Shown: one piece after another, positions 1-11,903 of the stretch
How the letters are laid out: each line of letters starts with the position of its first letter
Numbering within the stretch: position 1 is the stretch's first letter
From: Okapia johnstoni
Lineage: Eukaryota > Chordata > Mammalia > Artiodactyla > Giraffidae
DNA: 64,000 nt
Direction: 5' to 3'
Assembly (NCBI GenBank): GCA_024291935.2
Contig: CM044311.1
Location: forward strand, 20,917,001 to 20,981,000
Made by a program: the position numbers and the translations under genes
The notes under the pieces: model-generated
Databases searched by the model: none
What the model saw: only the letters and a program-made list of their open reading frames with translations
What the model was told of the DNA's origin: nothing

Positions 1-2201
1 AGTTGATGATGCCACCCAACAATCTCATCTTTGTTGTCCTCTTATCCTCCATCTTCAATCTTTCCCAGCATCAGGGTCTTTACCAAGGAGACAGTTCATT
101 GCATCAGGTGGCCAAACTATTGGGATTTCAGCTTCAACATCAGTCCTTCCAATGAACACTCAGGACTGATCTCCTTTAGGATGGACTGGTTGGATCTCCT
201 TGCAGTCCAAGGGACTCTCAAGAGTCTTCTCCAACACCACAGTTCAAAAGCATCAATTCTTTGGTGCTCAGCTTTCTTTATAGTCCAACTCTCACACTCA
301 TACATGACTACTGGAAAAACCATAGCCTTGAATAGATGGGCCTTTGTTGGCAAAGCAATGTCTCTGCTTTTTAATAGGCTATCTAAGTTGGTCATAATCT
401 TCCTTCCAAGGGGCAAGCGTCTTTTAATTTCATAGCTGCAATCCCCATCTGCAGTGATTTTGGAGCCACAAAAATAAAGTCTCTCACTGTTTCCGCTGTT
501 TCCCCATCTATTTGCCATGAAGTGATGGGACTGGATGCCATGATCTTAGTTTTCTGAACGTTGAGCTTTAAATCAATTTTTTTCACTTTCCCCTCTCACT
601 TTCATCAAGAGGCTCTTTAGTTCCTCTTCACTTTCTGCCATAAAGGTGGAGCCATCTGCATATCTGAAGTTATTGATATTTCTCCCAGTAATCTTGATTC
701 CAGCTTATGCTTCCTCCAGCCCAACATTTCTCATGATGTACTCTGCATATAATTTAAATCAGCAGGGTGACAATACACAGCCTTGACATATTCCTTTTCC
801 TATTTGGGACCAGTCTGTTGTTCCATCTCCGGTTCTAACTGTTGCTTCCTGACCTGCATACAGGTTTCTCAAGAGGCAAGTCAGGTGGTCTGGTATTCCC
901 ATCTCTTTCAGAATTTTGCACAGTTTATTGTGATCCACACAGTCAAAGGCTTTGGCATAGTCAATAAAGCAGAAATAGATGCTTTTCTGGAACTCTTTTG
1001 CTTTTTCGATGATACATCGGATGTTGGCAATTTGATCTCTAGTTCCTCTGCCTTTTCTAAAACCAGCTTGAACATCTGGAAGTTCATGGTTCACATATTG
1101 CTGAAGCCTGGCTTGGGGAATTTTGAGCATTACTTTACTAGAGTGTGAGATGAGTGCAATTGTGCAGTAGTTTGAGCATTCTTTGGCATTGCCTTTCTTT
1201 GGGATTGGAATGAAAACTGACCTTTTCCAGTCCTGTGGCCATTGCTGAGTTTTCCAGATTTGCTGGCATATCGAGTGCAGCACTTTCACAGCATCATCTT
1301 TCAGGATTTGAAATAGCTCAACTGGAATTCCATCACCTCCACTAGCTTTGTTCGTAGTGATGCTTTCTAAGGCCCACTTGACTTCACATTCCAGGATGTC
1401 TGGCTCTAGGTGAGTGATCACACCATCGTGATTATCTGGGTCGTGAAGATCTTTTTTGTACAGTTCTTCTGTGTATTCTTGCCACCTCTTCTTAATATCT
1501 TCTGCTTCTGTTAGATCCATACCATTTCTGTCCTTTATAGAGCCTATCTTTGCATAAAATGTTCCTTTGGTATCTCTAATTTTCTTGAAAAGATCTCTAG
1601 TCTTTCCCATTCTATTGTTTTCCTCTATTTCTTTGCATTGATCGCTGAGGAAGGCTTTCTTATCTCTCCTTGCTATTCTTTGGAACTCTGCATTCCGATG
1701 GGAACATCTTTCTTTTTCTCCTTTGCTTTTCACTTCTCTTCTCTTCCCAGTTATCTGTAAGGCCTCCTTAGACAGCCATTTTGTTTTTTTGCATTTCTTT
1801 TCCATGGGGATGGTCTTGATCCCTGTCTCCTGTACAATGTCACAAACCTCTGTCCATAGTTCATCAGGCACTCTATCAGATCTAGTCCCTTAAATCTATT
1901 TGTGACTTCTACTGTATACTCATAAGGGATTTGATCTAGGTCATACCTGAATGGACTAGTGGTTTTCCCTACTTTCTTCAATTTAAGTCTGAATTTGGCA
2001 ATAAGCAGTTCATGATCTGAGCCACAGTCTGCTCCCGGTCTTGTTTTTGCTGACTGTATAGAGCTTCTCCATCTTTGGCTGCAAAGAATATAATCAATCT
2101 GATTTCGGTGTTGACCATCTGGTGATGTCCACGTGTAGAGTCTTCTCTTGTGTTGTTGGAATAGGGGGTTTGCTATTACCAGTGTGTTCTCTTGGCAAAA
2201 C
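1..2201 (-). mobile_element. BovB (RTE-type LINE), 3' end cut by window edge
   Basis: The complement reads as a BovB retrotransposon from within the endonuclease domain to near the 3' tail; the last tail bases lie left of the window. The element is 5'-truncated: homology stops near 2201, just after the CQENTLVIAN segment of the endonuclease, and the next 55 bases are unrelated. The same sequence recurs at many other places in this window in both orientations. Divergence is high, with several stops and indels. Confidence 0.93.
117..2201 (-). pseudogene. BovB ORF2 relic: partial endonuclease plus reverse transcriptase
   Basis: Broken coding region of the BovB endonuclease-reverse transcriptase. 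From right to left the complement shows the endonuclease C-terminus (SPDGQHRNQIDYIL and the catalytic GSDHELL box, about 2000-2130), the linker, then the RT palm in a 370-codon open stretch (759-1871) with motif [11 protein letters not shown] and motif [15 protein letters not shown] stop follows directly after QGCVLSPC, and another lies in the EEAQAG segment. The catalytic box reads YADG instead of YADD (near 650-665). The C-terminal YECESW and RRLLRVPW region is open at 117-518 in a shifted frame. It cannot encode a working protein. Confidence 0.9.
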
Positions 2202-2255
2202 CAGGACAAATATGTCAGCGTAGTAATATTCATTGAAGGCTTAGTCTAACATATA

Positions 2256-2422
2256 GGTCAGGAAGATCCCCTGCCTAAGGAAATGGCAATCCACTCCAGT
2301 ACTCTTGCCTGGAAAATCCCCTGAACAGCGGAGCCTAGTAGGCTACTGTCCATGGGGTCACAAAGAGTTGGACATGACTGAGCGACTTCACTTTTCTTTA
2401 CCGTCTGAGCCACAGGGAAGTC
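2256..2422 (+). mobile_element. Bov-tA SINE body with its head inverted at the far end
   Basis: Positions 2256-2395 match the body of Bov-tA in plus orientation (ggaagatcccctg through gacatgactgagcgactt) but lack the tRNA-like head. Positions 2396-2422 are the reverse complement of that head (cacagggaag reads back as cttccctgtg). Either two partial SINEs meet here or one SINE was rearranged on insertion. Confidence 0.75.
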
Positions 2423-4317
2423 TGCTGTAGTACAGTGCAGAAAAATCCAAACAAACTTAAAGATGGACCTACACATTTGACTTGCTTTTTCTCTAAAGAC
2501 CATATTTTTATTTTATTTTATTGATTGATTCTTTTTATCTTTTTAATATGTCCTTGGATGTTTCAGCATAATAATGTATTATCTATCATATTTATTATAA
2601 TGATTAAAAACAACTAGTAAGATAAGTCACATAAGGTGCTTTGGACATAGTAAAATCACAATAAAAGCTATGCATATTATACCCCATAACACAAACTATT
2701 TAACATACACTAAATATTTTTGTAACAATGGAAATAATGTGTATGAATCACATCCTAATGCCTTCACATAGCAGTCACAAGTAAATACTGTCCTTCTGTA
2801 TACATAAATCACCAATAATTTTCTGTGTCTATGAATTAGGTACAAAACTGGAATCCAATGGACCTAATGTGATATTTTGTAAAACATATTGAAATATTTA
2901 CCTTTTAAAGGAAAGAGAGAAACTATTTGCTTTATTCGTATAAACATATAATGTTATAGTCATCTTTAAAACTGAATTAGCTTATTCTCATATACACAAA
3001 AATACTCTATAATTTATGACACCACATGAAGATCTTTATTTACAAACGTCTAGCCAGATGCATTGCAAATAACATGATTATGGTTGAACAATTTGTTTTC
3101 AAGGAGGCATAATTTCTTGAAAGCTCTGTTAACCTTTCCAAGCCACTAGGGTATCATTTAGTATAATGAGTGCTAGTTTCCTAAGTGGTATCTCAGTGAC
3201 CCAAAAGATTTCTCCCAACTTCTAAAAGTGCTTCTTAGTCTCCACGGTACAGTTTACACAGTGAGAAAATATGGCTTGTTATCTCACAAACATACATTAC
3301 AGGCAAAAAACTTAATAATTCCAACGACATTTTTTATGCTTAATTTAAACTGAGTAACAATAAAAGGAGTGTTTCTAAAAATAAAGTGAAAGTCACATGC
3401 AGAAAGTAAATTATCATGATCCAATAGTTTCTCTTTTACTGAATTTTGTTAAAAAAATTCATCTACAAGCCAATTTTAGGACTCCTTTTAAGATGTAAAT
3501 GAGTATCAGAAGGGAGGGGCTATCTCAGGCTAATTTCCTTAGTGCACTCAGAATGATGATTTTCATCTTCTCCTATTGCTCTCCAAGGCCCTTTTCTGGT
3601 TCTGCAAACTGATGTTTTGCTCTCTTCAAGCTTGAATGGCAATTGGAACATATTTTTTTTACCTCAGTGAATTTGTATCTAGGCAAGTTCCTAATTGCCT
3701 TACATAAACAGTTTCTTCTTCAATTTTTCTATAAAAAATATTCTTATACAAATCACTGCCTCTACAAAGAATAAAATTTAGATTTCTCTGAATGATAGGA
3801 AAAATGAGTAATGGAATAAATATCATATTATATACAATATAGTCCCATAGCACTGCAGACATATCATTCTTGCTTCTCCCTTGTGCATCATAAATATGAG
3901 TATACAATTTAAGAGAGAGAGGAAATTATTTCTTTCTATTTCTCATTCCTAATCTGAGGTCAGAAATCCTTTTTCATAGTTATGATCATGTCTGAAACCA
4001 CTACTTTAGAGATGGAAGATTAGTTATTATGTTGAGAATTTCAGCTTAAAATGTGGGATATTTCCACAAAGAGTATTAATGGATAATGAAGCAAGAATGT
4101 GTTGGACTTTGTGAAAAATGAGTTGGAGAATGGTGGGCAGAAGTTTCTCTCTTTACTGAAGTCCCATAAATGTTTTTCTTTTTACAAATTTATGTAGAAA
4201 ATTTTGGTTGCAGAATCAAATTCATTATGACCTATTTTTGTCGTAGTTATATCAAAAGAAAAATATGAATTCTACTAAAGGGAAAAAGGTAATATATTCC
4301 CAACTTTAATGCACTTA
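2423..4317. other. AT-rich non-coding DNA, nothing recognised
   Basis: No open frame of credible coding character, no BovB or SINE homology and no simple repeat of note. Open frames here are short and look random. Confidence 0.5.
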
Positions 4318-4459
4318 CAGAAATCACATGGATCACCTTATTAAAGCGTAGATTCTGAGTCTGATATGTTTTGAGTAGGGCCTCAGATTCTGTGTTTCTA
4401 AGAAGCATTAAGGAATGCTACTGTGCCTGATAAATAGACCACATTTTGAGTAGCAATGG
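4318..4459. mobile_element. MER5A-like hAT-Charlie DNA transposon remnant
   Basis: The order of motifs follows the MER5A consensus as I remember it: a gaaatcac..tggatca..cttattaaa start, a gattctg..gtttcta middle, and an end reading accacattttgagtagcaatgg-like, close to the hAT terminal repeat. Strongly diverged. Non-autonomous, no coding capacity. Confidence 0.6.
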
Positions 4460-6409
4460 AATAGAAAATAGAATTATTCCTTTTTTAACATCATTAGATT
4501 TTGAGAGATGCCTGGCCTGAGGAGTTACATGATTAATGCCTACATATCAGTGTAGTTCTTTAGTTTAACTGGAAACCAAAGAATAACCTAGTACAGAGAA
4601 AGGATTATTGGATGGCAATTCTGATACTATAATAACTATTATTTTATTCTGTGAATTTTTAGATTTATGACATAGGCTACAAAAATGCATATATCAGACA
4701 CAATCTAGAAATTTTGGGAAGAAAGTAGTTTGAGTGTGGAATGCAAGTATATGGAGGTTTACAACTGTCTGAACACTTATTGAGGAAAGGGGCATAGTTG
4801 TTACTATGTAAAAATGAGTGGGTTGATGTTCCTTATTTTCATACAATTCCACAAAAAAGTAGGGAAGTTTATTTATTAACATGATATGAAACCAGATATA
4901 ATTTACATTGCATCTGTAATAGATTTGACCCTATAACCATATCTATGTGCAAGAAATGTTACTTTAGAATAAATGTGTGTTGATTGAATAGTTGATACTT
5001 CCTACACAGTTACATCACAAATGTTTTAATAAATAAAATATTAATAGCCAGCTATTTCATTTGTTATATGATTAATACAGGTATATTAGGTATTTCATTT
5101 ATTATACAACTGATACAGGTATAAGTTGCAAATACTGCATTATGACCAAATTACAATCGAAGACATTCTATTTGAATAAAATAATCATTCTTTCTATACC
5201 AAAATTTGAGCAAGTAATATTATACATATATCTTAGGAACAAAAACTACTTTCTCTCTATATTTATTTTTCATAGCAATATTACATTCAAAGAAATTCCT
5301 GATTATTTGAAATTTAATAGGTTTAAGATTTTTGCAAGAAATCTGAGTAGATTATAAATTTACTAAAGAGCTTTTTTAAAAAGAGCAAAGAATGCTTTCC
5401 ATCACACAGTACATAATCAGTATTTCTTTTGCATTTGAAAGGAAAGGTGAGTAGTTATTATTTCAGTGCAAGCACTATAAATAGGGAATTTGGTAATAAG
5501 AAGAACATTCATTACTTAGGGTAAAAATGATACATATATGAAATGTGTGTGGATGTTACATGTAAGTTTATAGAACAAAAATTAGAAAACAAATGGTGAA
5601 GCTGGGATTGGAAGTAATAAAAATATAACAAACATGGTTTAAAAAAGAACACTTTACTATAATTTACAGTAAATAGTAAAATTCTCAACAATGTCGCAGT
5701 AGCGAAATCAGAAAAAAGAAAAAATATATATATATATTAAGTAGTTGAGCTCAACAATAGTTTATTTCTCACTCTTAAGTGATCTGCATGCATTAATATA
5801 AACCTTCTACATGCAGAGAAAAGGCATTACATCTGTCTTATTCACCGGGCATGTCACTGATTCCTTCTTCCCACACATAGAACACACACATTTCCTCCTT
5901 ACAGGAAACAAAGTCTTCTCTTGTCAGTGACTGGTCTGCAGCCATTTTCAAATGCCGCGGGGAAGATAGTTTTTGAAGGTTTGCTACTCTTAGGTCTGGA
6001 GGTGGGGTTCCTGACAAGATCTGACAGTTCTCTCAGAAATCCTTATTCTACTGGTTCCTGTGTTGTTCTGCTCTGGGATTATTTATAGCTCGCTATTTCT
6101 CCTTTATGTATCAGACGGGCATTGGGAAAGGTATCCTCCCGTAGTCTGCCAGACTTCTCAGTTCAGTTCCTACAGGAAAAAGCTTAGGGACCAAAGTTCT
6201 TTGTTTTTTGTTTTTTTCGTTCATAATTTTTCTTCTTAAAATCTCAAAGAGTTAAAGTTTTTGTCCAATATCTTAGGATTTTTGCCAGCAAAATTTCCTG
6301 AAAATTTTAGTTTCCTTCTCATCTATGGGGTTCCAGGATATTCCATGTGTTAATTACCACACCCAAAGTTCCTTTGAGACATATTTCTAAATACTGCTTT
6401 TGTTGGTGG
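4460..6409. other. Non-coding DNA, mostly unrecognised
   Basis: AT-rich, with a short TA run at 5723-5738. From about 5830 the base composition becomes less AT-rich and resembles the stretch to the right of the SINE at 6410-6621, so it may belong to the same older element. No gene seen. Confidence 0.4.
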
Positions 6410-6621
6410 TTGTTGTCAATTAGTCACTAAGTCGTGTCCAACTCTTTGTGACCCCGTGGACTACAGCCAGACAGCCTCCTCTGTCCATGGGATTTTCCAG
6501 GCAAGAATGCTGGAGTGGGTTGCCATTTCCTTCTCCAGGGGATCTTCCCAGATCAGGGATCAATCTCACGTCTCCTGCATTGCAGGCAGATTCTTTACTA
6601 TCTGAGCCACTAGCAAAGCCC
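6410..6621 (-). mobile_element. Bov-tA SINE, full length
   Basis: The reverse complement runs from a tRNA-like head (gggctttgctagtggctcag) through the body to a cgacttagtgact tail followed by a GTT-rich stretch. Length is normal for Bov-tA. No clear target-site duplication was found. Confidence 0.9.
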
Positions 6622-7550
6622 TTATACCAATTGACTTTTCCAACACTGTCAATAGTTGAATATTTCACAGGTTTTGCTTGCAACAGTTTTTAGCTTATTG
6701 TATGATACTTATGCTCTTAGAAAACAGTTTGCGTTGAAGAACTCCCCTTACCTTTTTGTGTTATAGGAAAGAAAGCCTCGCTGCAAAGAACACGCTTCCC
6801 CTTATGACTCAGGCTAAGACTTATGGTAACTCCCACCATACACACACACCTTGTTTACTCATGCAAAAGACAGCCAGAATCTCCAAATCCCATTCTTTGC
6901 CTTATGAAAGATAAGTAGTGGAACTTGTTTGTCATCACTTGTCAATCAACACAGAGTGCTTGTTAATGGACTAAACCAAACTTTAATAAAGTTTCTGTCT
7001 TCATAGGACCCTGAACATTGACTCACCCTTAGGTAGAGGGAGCAGACAGCCTATTCTTAGGAATTTTTTCAAAAATTTGGGAATCTACTGACCCCAAAGA
7101 AAAGCATTTCCTCATTTATTTTGTTTCCACACTTGGTTCTTTTTACCCTTGTTTACTCCTCCTGGTAAAAGGAAAGCTCCGTTCTGCCCTACTTTCGAGA
7201 GGTTTGCAGATCTCCTAGGTGGAATGTTCTAAGAGTTACCTTTCCAACCACTGCAGTAGTCCCTTTCCTGCCTCTTGCAATAAACTTGTGAAATAAAGTT
7301 TGGAACTGTTTTCATTTGAACACTTACAAATTGACCAGTCATTTTTTAGAGACTGTCACTTTCTTCTGAGCCTTTGATAAATGGAAGCCAATGTTATGCC
7401 TACCCCCCATTAACATGTTTTTAACTTCCTCCCCTAGAGCTACAAGTTCAGTAGGCATAGACTTTCTCTTCAAAATTATTTCAGGCTATAATTTACCACA
7501 TGTTTTGGTACTTCTAAGACGAACCTGCACCTCTTTATGCTTAGATAAAC
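6622..7550 (+). other. Unassigned stretch with LTR-like features
   Basis: Not BovB, SINE or L1. Two regions resemble the 3' part of a retroviral LTR. Around 6980 a cttTAATAAAGtttc signal occurs, and around 7280-7300 a gcAATAAAc and gaAATAAAGt pair follows a CT-rich segment. I could not identify a primer-binding site, a polypurine tract or paired TG..CA ends, so an old solo LTR is only a guess. No coding frame. Confidence 0.25.
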
Positions 7551-7559
7551 AGCTTCCTT

Positions 7560-7749
7560 GGGTTTCCCTAGTGGCTCAGATGGTAAAGAATGCTGATTCA
7601 ATCCCTGGGTCAGGAAGATCCCCTGGAGAAGAGAATGGCTACCCACTCCATTATTCTTGCTTGGAGAATTTTATGGACAGAGGAGGCTGGCTGGCTACAG
7701 TCCACGGAGTCGCAAAGAGTCAGACATGACTAAGCGACTAACACATCCA
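7560..7749 (+). mobile_element. Bov-tA SINE with target-site duplication
   Basis: Head-to-tail Bov-tA (ggtttccctagtggctcag head, gactaagcgactaacaca tail). It is flanked by a perfect 9-base direct repeat, agcttcctt, at 7551-7559 and 7750-7758, which supports a discrete insertion. Confidence 0.93.
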
Positions 7750-7876
7750 AGCTTCCTTACTTTCCCAACCTAACCACTAAGCCAGGACCATACAATTAAG
7801 CTTATCTTTGTGTTTATTTGCTAAGTTTGGGCAGAATTTCATTAAAGGCCTGATTTCTATTTTAGTCAGCATAACA

Positions 7877-9857
7877 TTCAGTTCAGTTCAGTCACTCAGT
7901 CGTGTCTGATTTTTTGTGACCCCATGAACTGCAGCATGCCAGGCCTCCCTGTCCATCACCAATTCCCAGAGTCCACCCAAACCCATGTCCATCGAGTCAG
8001 TCATACCATCCACCCATCTCATCCTCTGTTGTCCCCTGCTCCTCCTGACTCCAATCTTTCCCAGCATCAGGGACTTTTCAAATAAGTCAACTCTTCACAT
8101 GAGGTGGCCAAAGTATTGGAGTTTCAGCTTCAACATCAGTCCTTCCAATGAACACCCAGGACTGATCTCCTTTAGGATGGACTGGTTGGATCTTCTTGCA
8201 GTCCAATGGACTCTCAAGAGTCTTCTCGACCACCACAGTTCAAAAGAATCAATTCTTCAATGCTCAGCTTTCTTCACCGTCCAACTGTCATATCCATACA
8301 TAAGCACTGGAAAAATTATAGCCTTGATTAGGCGGACATTTGTTGGCAAAGTAATGTCTCTGCTTTTTAATATGATCTCTAGGTTGGTCATAACTTTCTT
8401 TCCAAGGAGTAAGTGTCTTTTACTTTCATGGCTGCAATTACCATCTGCAGTGATTTTGGAGCCCCCCCCCCAAAAAAATGTATGACACTGTTTCCACTGT
8501 TTCCCCATCTATTTCCCATGAAGTGATGGGACCAGATGCCATGAACATAATGTTCTAAATGTTGAGCTTTAAGCCAGCTTTTTCACTCTCCTCTTTCACT
8601 TTCATCAAGAGGCTCTTTAGTTCTTCTTCACTTTCTGCTTTAAGGGTGGTGCCATCTGCATATCTGAGGTTATTGATATTTCTCCCAGCAATCTTGATTC
8701 CAGCCTGTGCTTCCTCCAGCCAAGTGTTTCTCATGATGTACTCTGCATATAAGTTAAATAAGCAGGGTGACAATATACAGCCTTGACATACTCCTTTTCC
8801 TATTTGGGACCAGTCTGTTGTTTCCTGTCCAGTTCTAACTGTTGCTTCCCGACCCGCATACAGGTTTCTTAAAAGACAGGTCAGATGATCTGGTATTCTC
8901 ATCTCTTTCAGAATATTCCACAGTTTATTGTGATCCACACAGTCAAAGGCTTTGGCATGGTCAATAAAGCAGAGATAGATGTTTTTCTGGAAGTCTCTAG
9001 CTTTTTCAATGATCCAGCAGATATCGGCAATTTGATCTCTGGTTCCTCTGCCTTTTCTAAAACCAGCTTGAACATCTGGAAGTTCATGGTTCACGTATTG
9101 CTTAAGCCTGGCTTGGAAAATTTTGAGCATTACTTTACTAGCGTGTGAGATGAGTGCAATCATGTGGTAGTTTGAGCATTCTTTTGCATTGCCTTTCTTT
9201 GGGATTGGAATGAAAATTGACCTTTTCCAGTCCTGTGGCCACTGCTGAGTTTTCCAAATTTGCTGGCATATCGAGTGCAGCACTTTCACAGCATCATCTT
9301 TCAGGACTTGAAATAGCTCAACTGGAATTCCGTCACCTCCACTAGCTTTGTTCATAGTGGTGCTTTCTAAGGCCCACTTGACTTCACATTCCAGGATGTC
9401 TGGCTCTAGGTGAGTGATCACACCATCGTGATTATCTGGATCGTGAAGATCTTTTTTGTACAGTTCTGTGTATTCTTGCCACCTCTTCTTAATATCTTCT
9501 GCTTCTGTTAGGTCCATACCATTTCTGTCCTTTATCGAGCCTATCTTTGCATGAAATGTCCCCTTGGTGTCTCTAATTTTCTTGAAGAGATCTCTAGTCT
9601 TACCCAATCTGTTGTTTTCCTCTATTTCTTTGCATTGATCGCTGAGGAAGACTTTCTTATCTCTCCTTGCTATTCTTTGGAACTCTGCATTCAGATGGGA
9701 ATATCTTTCCTTTTCTCCTTTGCTTTTTGCTTCTCTTCTCTTCCCAGCTATGTGTAAGACCTCCTCAAACATCATTTTGTTTTTTTGCATTTCTTTTCCA
9801 TGGGGATTGTCTTGATCCCTGTCTCCTGTACAATGTCACGAACCTCTCCATAGTTCA
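7877..9857 (-). mobile_element. BovB LINE, 5'-truncated
   Basis: The complement is BovB from the linker before the RT domain to the complete tail with its repeated tgaac units (7877-7893). Homology ends at about 9857, where mitochondrial sequence starts immediately. Better preserved in the RT region than the copy at the window start. Confidence 0.94.
8555..9790 (-). pseudogene. BovB reverse-transcriptase relic, 411 codons open
   Basis: Longest open RT stretch of this copy. It covers the EALQIAGKRRE-like linker, the [11 protein letters not shown] motif, [11 protein letters not shown], motif A as [13 protein letters not shown] (usual Y changed to H), motif [17 protein letters not shown] and the catalytic box, which reads YADG rather than YADD. 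It stops at GLKLNI where the frame shifts; the remaining C-terminal part continues out of frame at 8257-8508. One glutamate codon is missing in the QEYTE(E)LYKK segment. With the second catalytic aspartate replaced by glycine the product would be expected to be inactive even where open. Confidence 0.9.
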
Positions 9858-10104
9858 TCATTTTTATTTATCATTGTTATTATTTTTAGGAGCGTTTCAT
9901 AACTCTTACATATATGATGTATACTGAGACAATCTCATCATTAAAACACTCCTTCTAGTAATTTCCTTTCTAATAATTTTAGCACCCTACCCATGATTTT
10001 GATATGATCTAGTTACAGATCTTTTATGAAAAAAAAAATACCACTAACACTAGCCTTATATATTCACTACCCTTCATCATATCAGGCATTGCATCACACC
10101 TACA
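9858..10104 (+). pseudogene. MT-ND1 (NUMT): NUMT segment: 3' end of mitochondrial ND1
   Basis: Nuclear copy of mitochondrial DNA. Read in the mitochondrial frame it resembles the C-terminal part of NADH dehydrogenase subunit 1: FLGAFHNSY around 9889-9916, then IIKTLLL, then a degraded RYDQLMHLLWK-like stretch around 10000-10030. It ends directly before the tRNA-Ile copy, exactly as in vertebrate mtDNA. Many substitutions and frame breaks show it is old and non-functional. Confidence 0.85.
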
Positions 10105-10173
10105 AGAAATGTGTCTGACAAAAGAGTTTCTTTGATAGAGTAAATAACAGTTATTTAAACCGTCTTATTTTTA
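10105..10173 (+). pseudogene. MT-TI (NUMT): NUMT copy of mitochondrial tRNA-Ile
   Basis: agaaatgtgtctgac, then aaaagagt..ctttgatagagtaaat and a closing cttattttta closely follow mammalian mitochondrial tRNA-Ile, including the tgatagagt anticodon-arm region. It sits between the ND1 and tRNA-Gln copies as in mtDNA. It is part of a nuclear insertion and not a nuclear tRNA gene. Confidence 0.88.
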
Positions 10174-10175
10174 TA

Positions 10176-10240
10176 ATTTACAGAAATTGAATAGTGAATT
10201 CAGAATCCTTCATGCCACTACATTACACCACATTCTATAG
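10176..10240 (-). pseudogene. MT-TQ (NUMT): NUMT copy of mitochondrial tRNA-Gln
   Basis: Encoded on the complementary strand as in vertebrate mtDNA. The plus strand shows the gaattcagaatcc..catgcc and ttacaccacattctatag segments of the antisense tRNA-Gln. Diverged, pseudogenic, and placed correctly between tRNA-Ile and tRNA-Met. Confidence 0.8.
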
Positions 10241-10307
10241 CAAGTTCACTAAAGAAGATATCAAGCCCATACTCTAAAAATGTTAGTTATATATTTTTTC
10301 CATACTA
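10241..10307 (+). pseudogene. MT-TM (NUMT): NUMT copy of mitochondrial tRNA-Met
   Basis: The segment caagcccatactctaaaaat followed by gttagttatat and ccatacta matches the anticodon arm (CAT) and 3' half of mitochondrial tRNA-Met. It directly precedes the ND2 copy. Confidence 0.85.
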
Positions 10308-10700
10308 ATAATCCTATTGATTTTACTATCATTCTACTAATATCTCAGGACAATAATTAAACCTACAAGCCCATACTGGTTGTTAACCTGAATCAAATTT
10401 GAAATAAAATTCCAGCTATGGGCCCCATTGTCATAAAACAATTTAACCCACGAGCTATAGAAGCATTCACCAAATATTTTCTAACACAAGCTACTGCATC
10501 AGTAATACCTATAGTGGCGATATAATTACTAATTTAACATATTCCAGTCAATGAACAATTACAAAAACCTTTAATACAACAGAATTCACCATCATAACAA
10601 TAGCCCTCAGCATAAAATTAGGACTTTCCCTATTTCACACATGAATGCCTGAAGTTACACAAGGCATTCTGCTAACAGCAAGCCTATTTCTATTAACTTG
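10308..10700 (+). pseudogene. MT-ND2 (NUMT): NUMT segment: 5' part of mitochondrial ND2
   Basis: With the mitochondrial code the frame resembles NADH dehydrogenase subunit 2. WIKFEMK is followed by [19 protein letters not shown] (10436-10500), with a later VTQGI-like stretch near 10655. Homology fades at about 10700, roughly one third into ND2. Numerous stops and indels confirm a decayed nuclear insertion. Together with the upstream pieces this gives about 0.84 kb of collinear mtDNA. Confidence 0.87.
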
Positions 10701-11903
10701 TAATTTGAAATGTAGGGACGTTTCATATTAATGGACACATACTGCCTTTCACAAATAATAACAAAACGTATGTTACATGAATTGTTTTCCATTTTGAAAC
10801 ACCAACCCTCTCAAACTAAGGATAGCCTCTCCATAAAGCACATTTATAACCTATTGTTGAATCCCCATGAAAATCCATCTTGAAGTCCAATCACTATTAC
10901 TGCCTTTCTTTGTGAGACCAAGAGACTAATATAGTATTTCCACAAAGATCCCAGATTAGTAAAGATCACAAAGCCTACAATGATCTTGTCAAGAAAATTA
11001 TATGTGGAGCTGAAGCTAAAAATGTGGGACCAACTTTTCTAAGGTGGAATCAACCTTCTTACACAAAATCAAAGTGGTTCATATATACTGCTTCCAAACT
11101 CAGAAGCATTTCACTTTGCCTCTGGTGTTACATGTTATTTTCAAGCAAAGTATATGTTGTTTTGTGTGCATGCAGATGAGCAAGGGAAACACAGTTAAAA
11201 GCAAGTTTAAGCCAACTAATGAAAAAGGAGAACATTGGTATATTGTGACATAATAATAAAAAATCCAACTGCATAAATGATTAACGTCTTGTGATTTAAA
11301 AATAAAATCATAAAATTGTATGATAAAGTTTTAAACGAGCATAAATTTCATTCACCCAATACTAAACAAATAGCATGTTAGCAAGTGTATTTAGTTTCTA
11401 TTTCTCCATCTTAATATTCTGAGTGGATATTATCAAGTCATCAATTAGACTTCATGTTCTTCCAGATTCAAAAGCTGAAAATGAAAGACACAGTCTCTGC
11501 TTCACTTGTTCCTTATTCTAAAAGTTTCACATTTCCAAGGTTCCCAGCTCCCAAGTCCTTATCCTCTTCTAAACTGGATCTGTCTTAATCTGAGTCCTCA
11601 CTACCCCAGACACTATATTTCAACCACACACATCATGTTGTGAATAGCTCTTAACTTTGTCAGCCTGAGTAACTTCCTGTAACATGCAAAATATTTCCAT
11701 GTTGCAGATCCACATTGTTTAATAATACTTCTTCTTCAATTGACCTTCTCAAAACATGCACACATTTTCTAATCCCATTAAGGATTCTTCATAATAGTCA
11801 ACTCTCAGCTATGCCTTTGGGACCAAAGATGTGATAGAATTTCACATTTCTCTCTGACTAAAAGTGTTCTATTTCCATTTAACACTTTCACACTACTTAA
11901 TAC
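10701..11903. other. Non-coding DNA, nothing recognised
   Basis: No repeat family recognised. A 69-codon open frame at 11044-11253 has no familiar motif and no supporting context, so I do not call it a gene. Confidence 0.4.

Noticed and set aside
6622..7550. Endogenous retrovirus with coding genes
   Set aside because: No gag, pol or env-like frame and no paired LTRs; only LTR-like end features are visible.
7560..7640. tRNA-like heads of Bov-tA SINEs as tRNA genes
   Set aside because: The head is a derived pol III promoter part of the SINE and does not form an intact tRNA.
10105..10307. Three tRNA-like sequences as functional tRNA genes
   Set aside because: They are collinear with mitochondrial ND1 and ND2, mutated in stems, and lack nuclear tRNA context, so they are NUMT relics.
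11044..11253. 69-codon frame to the right of the NUMT
   Set aside because: No recognisable motif, length within chance expectation, no supporting signals.
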